A DNA stretch of 64,000 nucleotides from Deinococcus malanensis (lineage in GTDB: Bacteria; Deinococcota; Deinococci; Deinococcales; Deinococcaceae): the NCBI RefSeq assembly GCF_014647655.1, contig NZ_BMPP01000015.1, forward strand, positions 51,441 through 115,440. The letters are read 5' to 3'. The translations under genes and the position numbers were made by a program. Positions 18,933-27,517 of the stretch are shown here, piece by piece (position 1 is the first letter of the stretch; every line of letters begins with the position of its first letter). The notes under the pieces are model-generated. The model ran no database searches. It was not told the origin of the DNA and worked only from the letters and a program-made list of their open reading frames with translations.

Positions 18933-20224
18933 GTCCCCGCCTGGGGATCGTGGCTGACGACATCACGGGCGCCGGGGACATCGGTGGTCTGCTTGCCAAG
19001 CATGGCTACGCCGTGCGGATTCTGTCGGAAGGCGCCGACTGGGAAGCGCTGAGTGTCCGCTTTACCCAGGAACGCACGGACGCCCTGATCATTGATACCG
19101 ACTCGCGGTTCCTGCCTCCCGAGGAAGCGCGCGCTCGCGTGGTGCGCGCGACCCGCGCTCTACAGGCCGCCGGGTGCGGGGCGTACTGGAAGAAGACCTG
19201 CTCCGTGTTCCGCGGCAACGTCGGGGCTGAATTCGACGCGATGCTGCAGACCCTCGGTCTGGAGACCGGGGTGGCGGTCGCAGCGTTCCCCAAGAACGGC
19301 CGCGCCACCCTGCACGGGGAGCATTTCGTGCGTGGTGTACCCCTGCCTGACACCGAGTTCGGCCAGGACCCGGTGCATCCCCGGCGCGACGCCAACCTTG
19401 TACGCGACCTGGGCCGCCAGACACCGCGGCCGGTCAGCAGCCTGCCGATCGAAACGGTTCGGGCCGGGGTTGCTGCGTTGCGTACTGCCGTTGACGGTGT
19501 TTCCGCCGGCTACCTGCTCGCCGACGCCGAAACGCAGGAGGACCTGCGGGTGCTCGCGCAGGCCCTGGCGAACGAACGCGTCTTTCTGGGGTCCAGTGGT
19601 CTCGCGGAGGAACTGCCGGCGGTGTGGCCCGCGGTGGAAGCCTTCGTGCCGCTGCAGGGCGCCCACTGGACCCATCCACAGCGTGTGATCCTGATCGCCG
19701 GTTCGGTGATGCCCCAGACCCGCGTCCAGGTAGAGCACTACGTGGCCACGGGCGGCACTGTCTACGAACTCGACATACCGCTTGCCCTGAGCGACCCTGA
19801 GAGGGCGGCTGAACTGCTTGCTCGGCTGGCAGGTGGCGCCCTGGACGCCCACAGCACTGTCCTGCTCCGCTCGCCGAACACGCCTGAACAAGTGGCGCAG
19901 GCCCGTGCACTTGGAGCCGTCAGCGGCCTCACGGACCTGCAGGTCAGCCAGCGTATTTCCGGCACGCTGGCCAGCGCCGCGCAGCTGACAGCAGGACGCA
20001 CCGGCACCCAGAAACTCGTTGCCCTCGGCGGCGACACCTCCGCTGCGCTGACCCGGGCGCTGGGCATCACCCACACGGTAGTGGTCGAGGAACTCGCCCC
20101 CGGTCTGCCCAGCACCTACGCGCCGGACCAGCGCCTGATGCTGGTCCTGAAAAGCGGTTCGTTCGGTCCTCCGGAATTCCTGACGCAGGCCATAGCGCAC
20201 CTGCAATCGGCGGAGGGTGCATGA
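18929..20224 (+). CDS. otnK: four-carbon acid sugar kinase family protein (OtnK-like, DUF1537)
   Basis: A 431-residue kinase of the four-carbon acid sugar (DUF1537) family. The N-terminal domain begins GIVADDITGAGDIGG (D10, D11), typical of the substrate domain, and the C-terminal nucleotide domain carries ALGGDTSAALTRALG. It should phosphorylate 3-oxo-tetronate or a similar C4 acid sugar, whose product is then decarboxylated by the OtnC-like protein encoded just upstream. The ATG at 18929 overlaps the otnC stop by 4 bp; the upstream in-frame start at 18920 is unnecessary. Stop overlaps the PfkB gene. Confidence 0.88.
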   Translation: MSPRLGIVADDITGAGDIGGLLAKHGYAVRILSEGADWEALSVRFTQERTDALIIDTDSRFLPPEEARARVVRATRALQAAGCGAYWKKTCSVFRGNVGAEFDAMLQTLGLETGVAVAAFPKNGRATLHGEHFVRGVPLPDTEFGQDPVHPRRDANLVRDLGRQTPRPVSSLPIETVRAGVAALRTAVDGVSAGYLLADAETQEDLRVLAQALANERVFLGSSGLAEELPAVWPAVEAFVPLQGAHWTHPQRVILIAGSVMPQTRVQVEHYVATGGTVYELDIPLALSDPERAAELLARLAGGALDAHSTVLLRSPNTPEQVAQARALGAVSGLTDLQVSQRISGTLASAAQLTAGRTGTQKLVALGGDTSAALTRALGITHTVVVEELAPGLPSTYAPDQRLMLVLKSGSFGPPEFLTQAIAHLQSAEGA

Positions 20225-21120
20225 GCGGCGTGCTTTGCTTCGGGGGCGCCGTGATGGACTTCGTGAATGACGGTCACGACCACTGGCAGGTCCGGGCGGG
20301 CGGCAGCGCCTGGAACGTCGCCCGTGTCCTCGCTGCCCTGGGGCTCCCGACCGCCTTTGCCGGTGCGCTCAGCACCGATCCTTTTGGCGAGAGACTTCTG
20401 GCTGAAGGAGCGGCACAAGGCCTCGACCTGCGCCACACCCCGCGTGTGGACGCTCCCACCGCGCTGTCCGTGGTTCACCGTACCCATCCGGCCCAGTACA
20501 CCTTCTACGCCGACGGTGCGGCCGACTCGCGCTTCAGCGGTGTCGCTGAAGAAACCTGGACGGGCGTTGTGGCCGCCTACTTCGGCGGTATCACCCTGGT
20601 GCGTGACCCGGCGCGCGACGCATTCCTGACCCCTGCCAGAGCGGCGCGGGCGCGGGGGCTGCTGGTGGTCTACGACCCGAACTTTCGCCCGCAACTCGCG
20701 GACGCCTACCAGGAGGAGTACGCGCAGTACGTCGCTCTGGCGGATCTCATCAAGGTGTCCGAGGACGACCTCGTGGGCCTGATGCCGCATCTCACCCCCG
20801 CCGAAGGTCTGGAGCACCTGCGGGCGCTGAACCCGCGCGCGACCATTCTGCTGACCCTCGGGGATCAGGGGGCGCGCCTGATCGGCCCGGAACTTGACCT
20901 TCACCACCCCGGTTACCCCGTCCAGGTGGCCGACACGATCGGAGCAGGAGACGCCAGCATTGCCGGCCTGCTATACGCCACGCTACGTCCGCCGCCGGTT
21001 CCGCCTCCGCAGCGGCTGGCCTTCGCTCTGGCGTGCGGCGCCGCTGCCTGTACACGGCCCGGTGCTCACGCCCCTACCCCTAACGAGATCCACACCATCC
21101 AGAAGGAGACCCACCCATGA
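20221..21120 (+). CDS. PfkB-family carbohydrate kinase
   Basis: Ribokinase-like sugar kinase, 299 aa. The N-terminal GGAVMDFVND start, the substrate-binding AGGSAWNVARVLAALG (about residues 25-40) and the C-terminal DTIGAGDAS with the catalytic Asp are clear. The substrate is not readable; fructokinase, 2-keto-3-deoxygluconate kinase and tagatose-6-P kinase types share these motifs. It may supply the phosphorylated ketose for the class II aldolase of the same operon. Both ends overlap neighbours by 4 bp (ATGA). Confidence 0.88.
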   Translation: MSGVLCFGGAVMDFVNDGHDHWQVRAGGSAWNVARVLAALGLPTAFAGALSTDPFGERLLAEGAAQGLDLRHTPRVDAPTALSVVHRTHPAQYTFYADGAADSRFSGVAEETWTGVVAAYFGGITLVRDPARDAFLTPARAARARGLLVVYDPNFRPQLADAYQEEYAQYVALADLIKVSEDDLVGLMPHLTPAEGLEHLRALNPRATILLTLGDQGARLIGPELDLHHPGYPVQVADTIGAGDASIAGLLYATLRPPPVPPPQRLAFALACGAAACTRPGAHAPTPNEIHTIQKETHP

Positions 21121-21782
21121 CCACAACACCCGCACGTGCCCTGATCGTTTCCGGAGGCTGGCCCGGCCACCAGCCTCAGAAGTTCGCCGAAATCATTCAA
21201 GGCATGCTGGAAAGCGCCGGCCTGCAGGTCACGGCTGCCGACACCCTGGACGCTTTGAACGACTCGGACGCGCTGCGCGGGTATGCCCTGATCGTTCCGA
21301 ACTGGACCATGGGCCGCCTGAGCGATAACCAGAGCAAAAATCTGCGGGATGCAGTCAAGGCCGGTACCGGTCTGGGAGGCTTTCACGGAGGAATGGGAGA
21401 CGCCTTCCGCGAGGACACCGCTTACCAGTTCATGGTCGGCGGCCAGTTCGCTGCCCATCCCGGCGACGTTCACCGCTACCACGTCGATATTTCCGCAACT
21501 GATCACCCGATCATGCGTGGCCTGAGCGGTTTTGACATCGAAAGCGAGCAGTACTACATGCACGTCGACCCGTCCAATACGGTGCTGGCTACCACCACGT
21601 TCAGCGGTGAGCATGTAGCCTGGATTGAGGGGACGGTCATTCCCGTGGCCTGGATCCGGCCTTATGGCCAGGGCCGGGTGTTCTATTCGTCCATCGGACA
21701 CGACCCACGGGAGTTCGAGCATCCGACTGTGGCTGAACTCCACCGCCGCGGCCTGCTGTGGGCCGCCGGGAGCCTGGCATGA
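21117..21782 (+). CDS. ThuA-domain protein
   Basis: A 221-residue glutamine-amidotransferase-like fold protein of the ThuA family. Family marks are the N-terminal ALIVSGGWPGHQP, the turn GGFHGGMGDAF (about residues 82-92), HPIMRGL and the C-terminal RVFYSSIGHDPREF. ThuA proteins are named from trehalose utilisation and are commonly next to Gfo/Idh oxidoreductases; their exact reaction with keto-sugars is not settled. Here the gene is in exactly that setting, overlapping a Gfo/Idh gene by 4 bp. A second ThuA-Gfo/Idh pair is found at 30854-32643. Confidence 0.88.
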   Translation: MTTTPARALIVSGGWPGHQPQKFAEIIQGMLESAGLQVTAADTLDALNDSDALRGYALIVPNWTMGRLSDNQSKNLRDAVKAGTGLGGFHGGMGDAFREDTAYQFMVGGQFAAHPGDVHRYHVDISATDHPIMRGLSGFDIESEQYYMHVDPSNTVLATTTFSGEHVAWIEGTVIPVAWIRPYGQGRVFYSSIGHDPREFEHPTVAELHRRGLLWAAGSLA

Positions 21783-22852
21783 CCCGGGTCGGCATTATCG
21801 GCGCCGGGGCCATCAGCGGCATCTATCTGAAGAATGCGGCTGACGTTACGCCGTTCGACGTGGTCGCGGTCGCCGACTTGTCGGAAGAACGCGCCCGCGC
21901 CCAGGCGGCCGAGTATGGAGTGCGCCATGTCCTGACGCCTGAAGAGCTTTTCGCGCATCCGGACGTGGATGTCGTCCTGAACCTCACCATTCCTGCTGCG
22001 CACGCGGCTGTCAGCCGCGCCGCCCTGGAAGCCGGGAAACATGTTTACGGCGAAAAGCCTCTGGCCCTCAACCGGGAAGACGGTAAAGCGCTGGTCCAAC
22101 TTGCCCAGGAGCGCGGATTGCGGCTGGGCAGTGCGCCCGACACCTTCCTTGGTGCCGGGCTGCAGACCTGCCGTCAGCTGATCGATGAGGGCGTGATCGG
22201 TAAACCACTTGCCGCGACCGCCTTCATGCTCAGCCATGGGGTCGAGGCGTGGCACCCCAACCCGGATTTCTTCTACCAGCTCGGTGCCGGGCCGATGTTC
22301 GACATGGGGCCGTACTACCTCACGGCCCTGATCAGCCTCCTGGGCCCGGTCCGTACCGTGACGGGTCAGGCTGTCAGCGGCTTCGAGGAACGGACCATCA
22401 CCACCGCGAGGCGCCAGGGCGAGCGCATTCCAGTCCAGACACCCACTCACGTCACCGCACTGCTGGGATTCGAGTCGGGCGTGGCCGCGAGCCTGACCAC
22501 CAGTTTCGACGTGTGGCACGCCAATGTGCCGCGCATCGAGATTTATGGCAGCGAAGGGACGCTGAGCCTGCCTGACCCCAACACCTTCGGCGGCCCGGTC
22601 AGAGTGCGTCTGGCCCAGGAGAAGGAGTGGCGCGAGGTGCCGCTGTCCCGTCCCTTCGCGCAGAACAGCCGTGGCCTGGGACTCAGTGACCTGATTGCCA
22701 GCGTGGGGGAGAACCGCGCGCCGCGGGCAAGTGGCCAACTGGCCCTGCATGTTCTGGACGCCATGCAAAGCACTCTGGAAAGCGCAGAAAGTGGTCAGAG
22801 GGTGACCCTCACAACCAGTGCCGAGCGTCCAGAGCCCCTGGCCCTGAGCTGA
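21779..22852 (+). CDS. Gfo/Idh/MocA family oxidoreductase
   Basis: NAD(P)-dependent oxidoreductase of 357 aa. Rossmann motif GIIGAGAISGIYLK at the N-terminus, the conserved YGEKPLALN loop near residue 96, and a C-terminal domain with the substrate helix FYQLGAGPMFDMGPYY. The start ATG at 21779 overlaps the ThuA stop (ATGA); an upstream in-frame start at 21758 is less convincing. It likely oxidises or reduces a sugar hydroxyl with the ThuA protein as partner. It is only distantly similar by eye to the other two Gfo/Idh proteins of the operon, so the three are probably not recent duplicates. Confidence 0.88.
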   Translation: MTRVGIIGAGAISGIYLKNAADVTPFDVVAVADLSEERARAQAAEYGVRHVLTPEELFAHPDVDVVLNLTIPAAHAAVSRAALEAGKHVYGEKPLALNREDGKALVQLAQERGLRLGSAPDTFLGAGLQTCRQLIDEGVIGKPLAATAFMLSHGVEAWHPNPDFFYQLGAGPMFDMGPYYLTALISLLGPVRTVTGQAVSGFEERTITTARRQGERIPVQTPTHVTALLGFESGVAASLTTSFDVWHANVPRIEIYGSEGTLSLPDPNTFGGPVRVRLAQEKEWREVPLSRPFAQNSRGLGLSDLIASVGENRAPRASGQLALHVLDAMQSTLESAESGQRVTLTTSAERPEPLALS

Positions 22853-22913
22853 TCCGGGTGAACGCCACCGGCCGTCCCATCGCGTCCGTTCCCCTGAAAA
22901 GAGGAGGCCTGGC

Positions 22914-23900
22914 ATGAATATACGTTGGGGATTTCTGGGCGCCTCCCGAATTGGCAACGCTCTGGCCCCAGCCATGAGGGCGGCCGGACAGACCCTGGCC
23001 GGGATCGCTGCGCGTGACCCCGGGCGTGCGGACGCCTACGCCCGCAAGCACGGCTTTATCCGCACGCACCTGACCTACGATGACCTGATTCGGGACCCTC
23101 AGATTGATGCCATTTACAACGCGCTCCCCAACGACCTGCATTTTCCCTGGAGTGCCCGCGCGCTGGAAGCTGGAAAGCACGTGCTGTGCGAGAAACCCAT
23201 GATGCTCGGTGCCGGGGAGGTGCGGCAGCTGATGAGCATTCAGAAACGTTCCGGGAGCATCATCTCAGAAGCTTTTATGCACCGCCATCACCCTCAGTAC
23301 GCTCAGGCGCTGGCGCTGATCCGGGCCGGTGAGCTGGGAGAGCTGCGCACCGCCAGCGCCGGGTACCGCTTTACCCTCACCCGCCCGGACGATTACCGCT
23401 GGGAGGCCGAAAAGGGTGGCGGCGCGCTGTATGACGTCGGCTGTTACTGCGTCAGTGCGCTGCGGCTGTTGCTGGACCGTGAGCCTGTGCGGGTGAGTGC
23501 CGCACGGCACGACCTGCGGGGCATTGACGGCACCCTGGTGGGCTGGCTGGATTTCGGGGAGGGCTTCGCGGCGCATTTCGACTGTAGCCTGGAAGCCAGC
23601 CCCGGTCAGTACCTCAGCCTTGTGGGGTCGCGTGCGACCCTGAACATGGACGTCCCGTTCGGGCCGCACCGGCGTGAAGCCCACCTGCAGGCGGGCGACC
23701 GCACCTTCAGGTATGAGCCCAACGATCCCTATGAATTCATGGTGGCTGATTTTGGCCGGGCTGTCCGCCATCGTGAGGAGCCAACCTGGGGTCTGGACGA
23801 CGCACTGGCACAGGCGCAGGTGCTCGATGCGTTGTTCGAGAGCGCCCGGCGGGGCGAAGTCGTCACGGTATCCAGCAGGGGAGCCGGAACCGGCGGGTGA
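22914..23900 (+). CDS. Gfo/Idh/MocA family oxidoreductase (last gene of the operon)
   Basis: A 328-residue Gfo/Idh/MocA enzyme: N-terminal RWGFLGASRIGNALAPAM, conserved LCEKPMMLG near residue 92, catalytic-type segment EAFMHRHHPQ, and YDVGCYCVSALR in the C-terminal domain. That pattern is close to glucose-fructose oxidoreductase/dihydrodiol-dehydrogenase-like members. It follows the previous gene after 61 bp with a strong ribosome binding site (AGAGGAGG) 6 bp before the ATG, so it can be translated independently. A hairpin lies about 50 bp after its stop. Confidence 0.88.
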   Translation: MNIRWGFLGASRIGNALAPAMRAAGQTLAGIAARDPGRADAYARKHGFIRTHLTYDDLIRDPQIDAIYNALPNDLHFPWSARALEAGKHVLCEKPMMLGAGEVRQLMSIQKRSGSIISEAFMHRHHPQYAQALALIRAGELGELRTASAGYRFTLTRPDDYRWEAEKGGGALYDVGCYCVSALRLLLDREPVRVSAARHDLRGIDGTLVGWLDFGEGFAAHFDCSLEASPGQYLSLVGSRATLNMDVPFGPHRREAHLQAGDRTFRYEPNDPYEFMVADFGRAVRHREEPTWGLDDALAQAQVLDALFESARRGEVVTVSSRGAGTGG

Positions 23901-24497
23901 TGCGCTGACCTGCGCCAGACCTCACGTGATGGACGGCACCCGCGGTATGGGACGGCACCTTAAGGTAAGAGGTGCCGCTGTGCAGAGCTGGGATTTCAGA
24001 ATGTGATTTGGCAATGAAGTTCGGTCAGAATGCTCGCCCAACGCATCCCTGTCGTTCCTGGGGTGACCCGACTGGCGCAGCGCCATCAGGAGGCTCTGGG
24101 TGGTGCCGGTGAGTTCTGTTCTGGCCGCGCCTGGTGAGTATGCATCCGGGTTGGTACTGGCAGATCCCATTCGACCGCAGGCGGAGATTTGAGAGTGGGA
24201 TGGTCTGGCGATTTATAACGGCGCGGTGCGGCAGGACGATCTGGCGTGGTCATTTTCAGGTAAACCGCCAGAATACCGATGCCCACCGTCAATGCGGCAA
24301 ACAATGCTTCCATAGCCTGAGTGTGAGCCGAAACATTTAGCCCAAAAATATTGAGTAACAGGTGCCCACGAATGGGAGGAATTGAACGACAGGTACCCAC
24401 TGGACGGTTTCTCCGATACAGGACCTTCATGCACGGCTCTCCCCAGGAGTAACACTACATGAAGCCACGGCGGCTGGACCTGAAGTGCTGAAACCCG
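23901..24497. other. 597-bp gap between the long operon and the channel remnant
   Basis: Apart from the hairpin at 23953-23977 I see little. A leftward frame 24086-24313 would give 75 aa beginning MEALFAALTVGIGILAVYL, with one hydrophobic segment and a Pro/Arg-rich tail. It has no convincing ribosome binding site, and I do not count it as a gene with any certainty. Confidence 0.3.
23953..23977 (+). terminator. hairpin after the long operon
   Basis: CGGCACCT (23953-23960) and AGGTGCCG (23970-23977) form a perfect 8-bp stem with a 9-nt loop, 52 bp past the last operon gene. There is no T run afterwards, so it may be a factor-dependent end or an mRNA stabiliser. Confidence 0.4.
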
Positions 24498-25283
24498 TCA
24501 GGACCGGCCCTGATGAAGGTGCGGTTGAGCACAAGGACTGCTGCTCCCACGTCCAGCCTGCGCCTGAGCAAGACCAACGGTCACAATGCCGGTCGGCACG
24601 GCGATGATCCCGTATCCCAGAATCATTTCCAGCGACGCCAGCCCTTTGCCCACCGGAGTCTTGGGCGTGATTTCGCCGTACCCGACGGTCGTCAAGGTGA
24701 CGATGGCCCAGTAGATACTGGTCGGAATGCTGGTAAAACCGGATCTCGGACCTTCGATGACCTACATCAGCGTGCCGATGATCACTACCATGGTCACCGC
24801 CACCGCGAGAAACACCGTGATTTTCGCGACACTGGCCCTCAGGGTCGTGATCAGCACACTGGCTTCTGACAGGTAACGCGCCAGTTTCAGAATCCTGAAG
24901 ATCCGGAGCAAGCGCAGCACCCGCAGAATCAGGAGGTATTGTGCTCCTGGGATCAGCAGCGCGATATACGTTGGAAGTATGGAAAGCAGGTCCACCAGCC
25001 CGAAGAAGGACCGGGCGTACACCCGGGCGTGCCGTGCCGTGATCAGCCGCACGACATACTCAAGGGTGAACAGGATCGTCAGCGTCCACTCCAGTTGGCG
25101 CAGGACAGTCCCGAACCGAATCTGGTACGGCCGCACGCTGTCGAGCATGACAGCAAGAACACTCAGCAGGATGGCTGCAATCAGGACGAGATCAAAGAGC
25201 CGCCCGGCACCGGTATCGGTGCTGTCGATGGTGTTGGCAAGGGTGTCCCTCCACGCCGCGCGCCTGGGTCTGCCGCTGTGCAT
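24498..25283 (-). pseudogene. voltage-gated ion channel (Kv type) interrupted by an in-frame TAG
   Basis: Reading leftward from 25283, 173 codons encode a channel N-terminus: S1 near LFDLVLIAAILLSVLAVM, S3 LVDLLSILPTYIALL and an Arg-rich S4 voltage sensor RVLRLLRIFRILKLAR. Codon 174 is TAG (bases 24762-24764), and the same frame continues without shift through the pore helix and selectivity filter TTVGYGE (about codons 198-204) to a stop at 24498. Without the TAG the protein would be 261 aa, a normal length. Tyr is common at that place in relatives (TAT/TAC to TAG is one change). Either a recent nonsense mutation, a sequencing error or suppression explains it. The last ~20 codons (GRGSSSPC...) also look unlike the usual family tail. 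Confidence 0.85.
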
Positions 25284-25637
25284 GGCCGAAGTGTATGTTG
25301 CGTGGACCCGCCAGGCGTGCCACTCCTGGCGCCCAGTTCAGGCATAGGCCTGCGTGAGGCCTTCTGTACCCCAGCGCTGGACTTACCTTGGGCTGCCGGT
25401 CGATATGTAGTGCCCGCTCGACGGACGTGGAGTGCTGGCCGCCTTTCCTGCCCCCAGGAGGAGCTCCCACCCCCGCACGTCCGGACTGCAGCTTTGGTAC
25501 GCCCGCCCTGTGCGGCGGGACACTGGCCAACGGAGGGGCCCCGACCAAGGGACCGTCTGTTGGACCCGGGAATGGGGGGTTAAGGGCACAGCATGCAATC
25601 CAGAACGAACTTAGATTGAGTGTGCCTACGATGAGGC
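25284..25637. other. 354-bp spacer, nothing recognised
   Basis: Lies between the start of the channel remnant (leftward) and a small rightward gene. It should hold promoters for both. Open frames here have no family resemblance and no good start signals. I see no strong -35/-10 pair. Confidence 0.3.
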
Positions 25638-25877
25638 ATGAGCGAGGACAATAGTTACCTCAAGGACACGCGGCCACTTGGTAAATCGGTGGAGGAAATC
25701 GAGCGTGACAGCCAGAACCTGATCAATCCGCCGGCCATAGAGCAGCATGGTCCAGGCCAGGGCGTCGCTGCCGTGCCTCCAGTAAATTCTACGGGCACCT
25801 GGCCCAGTCAGACGGCTATCGGCGCGAGTACTCCTGAAGTGCCAATGGGTCCGGTGCCGCGTCGCGACGACGACTGA
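25638..25877 (+). CDS. small hypothetical protein
   Basis: A 79-residue hydrophilic protein, acidic at the ends (MSEDNSY, RRDDD) with a central Pro/Gly-rich stretch. The segment KSVEEIERDSQNLINPP looks like a real helical coding segment, and codon usage favours G/C at third positions. GATGAGG sits 1-8 bp before the ATG, so translation is plausible. I recognise no family. It ends just before a bidirectional terminator shared with nagA. Confidence 0.55.
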   Translation: MSEDNSYLKDTRPLGKSVEEIERDSQNLINPPAIEQHGPGQGVAAVPPVNSTGTWPSQTAIGASTPEVPMGPVPRRDDD

Positions 25878-25904
25878 CATCTCCCGCATGAAAAGCCAGC
25901 ACGG

Positions 25905-25936
25905 AAAAACAGCCTGGATCATTCTGGGCTGTTTTT
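25905..25936. terminator. bidirectional terminator
   Basis: AAAAACAGCC (25905-25914) pairs with GGCTGTTTTT (25927-25936) around a 12-nt loop, giving a T run on both strands. It lies between the convergent small hypothetical gene and nagA and covers the nagA stop codon. Confidence 0.8.
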
Positions 25937-27104
25937 AAATAGTTCCGTAAACCGATCGCCCTTGTACCAAGGTCCACACCACCTGGTACTCGCGGTCAAG
26001 CAACACCAGATCCGCGTCTGCGCCGACCGCAATGCGACCCTTGTGGCGAAGCTGGAGAAGATTGGCCGGCGTCGTGGACGCCATAGCTACAGCATCCGCA
26101 AGGGGAATGCCCAGGGCAACAGTGTTGCGCAGCGCTTCGTTCATAGTCACGGTGCTGGACGCCAGCGTGCCGTCCGCAAGCCGCGCCACACCTTCCAGTA
26201 CCATCACCTCATGTCCTCCGAAGGCATACGTGCCGTCGCCCAGGCCCATGGCCTGGAGGGCGTCGGTGATAAGCACCATCCGGTCCGGGCCTTTGAGCCG
26301 GTGAAGCATCCGGACCATGGCGGGGTGCAGGTGAACCTGGTCCACGATGGCCTGAACGCTCACCTGTGGCTGCTCGAAGGCGGCCACGATCAATCCGGGC
26401 TCACGGTGATGAATCGGCCGCATACCGTTGAAGCAGTGCGTCACATGGCTGGCACCCTCGCGGAAGGCAGCGGTCGCCTCCTCGTAGGTGGCGTCCGAAT
26501 GGGCCAGTGCCACAACTACGCCCAGGGTGGCCAGTGCCCGCGTCAGTTCCAGGCCGCCGGGAAGTTCCGGCGCCAGCGTCACCATTTTCAGCAGTGGGCC
26601 GGCACGGTCGAGTACCAGTTGCATTTCGGTCAGGCTGGGATGACGCAAAAAGGCCTCGTTCTGCATTCCCTTGCGCCTGACGTTCAGGTAGGGGCCCTCG
26701 GCGTGGATGCCGGCAATCCGAGCCCCAGGTTCTTGACCAGTGACCTCGCGGACGCGGTCGATCAGCTGCAACAGGGCTTCCAGGGACGAGCTGACCGATG
26801 TGACGAGAAAGGTGGTACATCCGGTCGCTGCACATGCCCGGGACACCACCTCGATGCTGTCGCGCGTGCCATCCATCATGTCGTGCCCCTGGGCACCGTG
26901 GATATGAACGTCAATCATTCCGGGAATCAGCACCTGCTGCTGACCGTCTACGACATGCAGGCCTTCCGTCGGTATATCCCCTGCGCTCGTGCCGGAGCTC
27001 GCCCTTATTCGGGCTATCCGCCCTTCTCTGACCAGAACACTTCCCTGGTCAATGACCCCGGCTTCGGTGACCAACCGGACGTTGTCGATCATAAGGTCCT
27101 GCAC
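25935..27104 (-). CDS. nagA: N-acetylglucosamine-6-phosphate deacetylase
   Basis: Amidohydrolase-fold enzyme that converts GlcNAc-6-phosphate to glucosamine-6-phosphate and acetate, 389 aa. Motifs: DVHIHGAQGHD (metal His pair, residues 67 and 69 from this start), HAEGPYLN with the metal Glu, LAHSDATYEEA and THCFNGMRP histidines, and the catalytic Asp in LITDALQAMG. I choose GTG at 27104 because AGGAGG is 5 bp upstream; the longer ATG frame from 27149 has no such signal, and ATG 27092 is a second option. It would receive GlcNAc released by the GH84 enzyme after phosphorylation; no GlcNAc kinase or glucosamine-6-P deaminase is recognised here, though the SIS protein is worth considering. Confidence 0.92.
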   Translation of the reverse strand: MQDLMIDNVRLVTEAGVIDQGSVLVREGRIARIRASSGTSAGDIPTEGLHVVDGQQQVLIPGMIDVHIHGAQGHDMMDGTRDSIEVVSRACAATGCTTFLVTSVSSSLEALLQLIDRVREVTGQEPGARIAGIHAEGPYLNVRRKGMQNEAFLRHPSLTEMQLVLDRAGPLLKMVTLAPELPGGLELTRALATLGVVVALAHSDATYEEATAAFREGASHVTHCFNGMRPIHHREPGLIVAAFEQPQVSVQAIVDQVHLHPAMVRMLHRLKGPDRMVLITDALQAMGLGDGTYAFGGHEVMVLEGVARLADGTLASSTVTMNEALRNTVALGIPLADAVAMASTTPANLLQLRHKGRIAVGADADLVLLDREYQVVWTLVQGRSVYGTI

Positions 27105-27517
27105 CTGAGCCTCCTGGAACGTTCTGCGTCCCTGAATAGATTGCTGCACTTCCCTGTCTCGTTCCTGCTGAGCTAATTCCTTCTGCTGCTCCGGAGGACG
27201 GCCCCCGCACAGGAGCAGGCTGCAGATGCTTCTCCAGAAAGGCCTCGTGCAGTTGCGGTGAAGGCACTTCTGGTTCCCGCCGATGCATCAAGGACCTTGT
27301 GCCAAGGCCGAGGCTTTCTGTTCACTCTAACGGAGTTTTTTGAATGTCTGAAACAATTGACGATAGAAAGGGGTTTCACTTGTGTTGGCTGAAATTCAGC
27401 CGATGGTCCCCCAGACTGCCAGGGCGGTACAGGGCTGATCAGGCCAGCGTGAACAGGCTTCCGGATTGGCCTGAAAGCTGGTGAGCTGGGTACCTTCATC
27501 AGCAGATTGTCCTGACC
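27105..27517. other. 413-bp spacer upstream of nagA
   Basis: Both flanking genes run leftward, so this holds the sulfatase 3' region and the nagA leader. A 15-bp palindrome GGCTGAA-A-TTCAGCC is at 27387-27401 and could be a regulator site. No coding frame here looks real. Confidence 0.35.
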
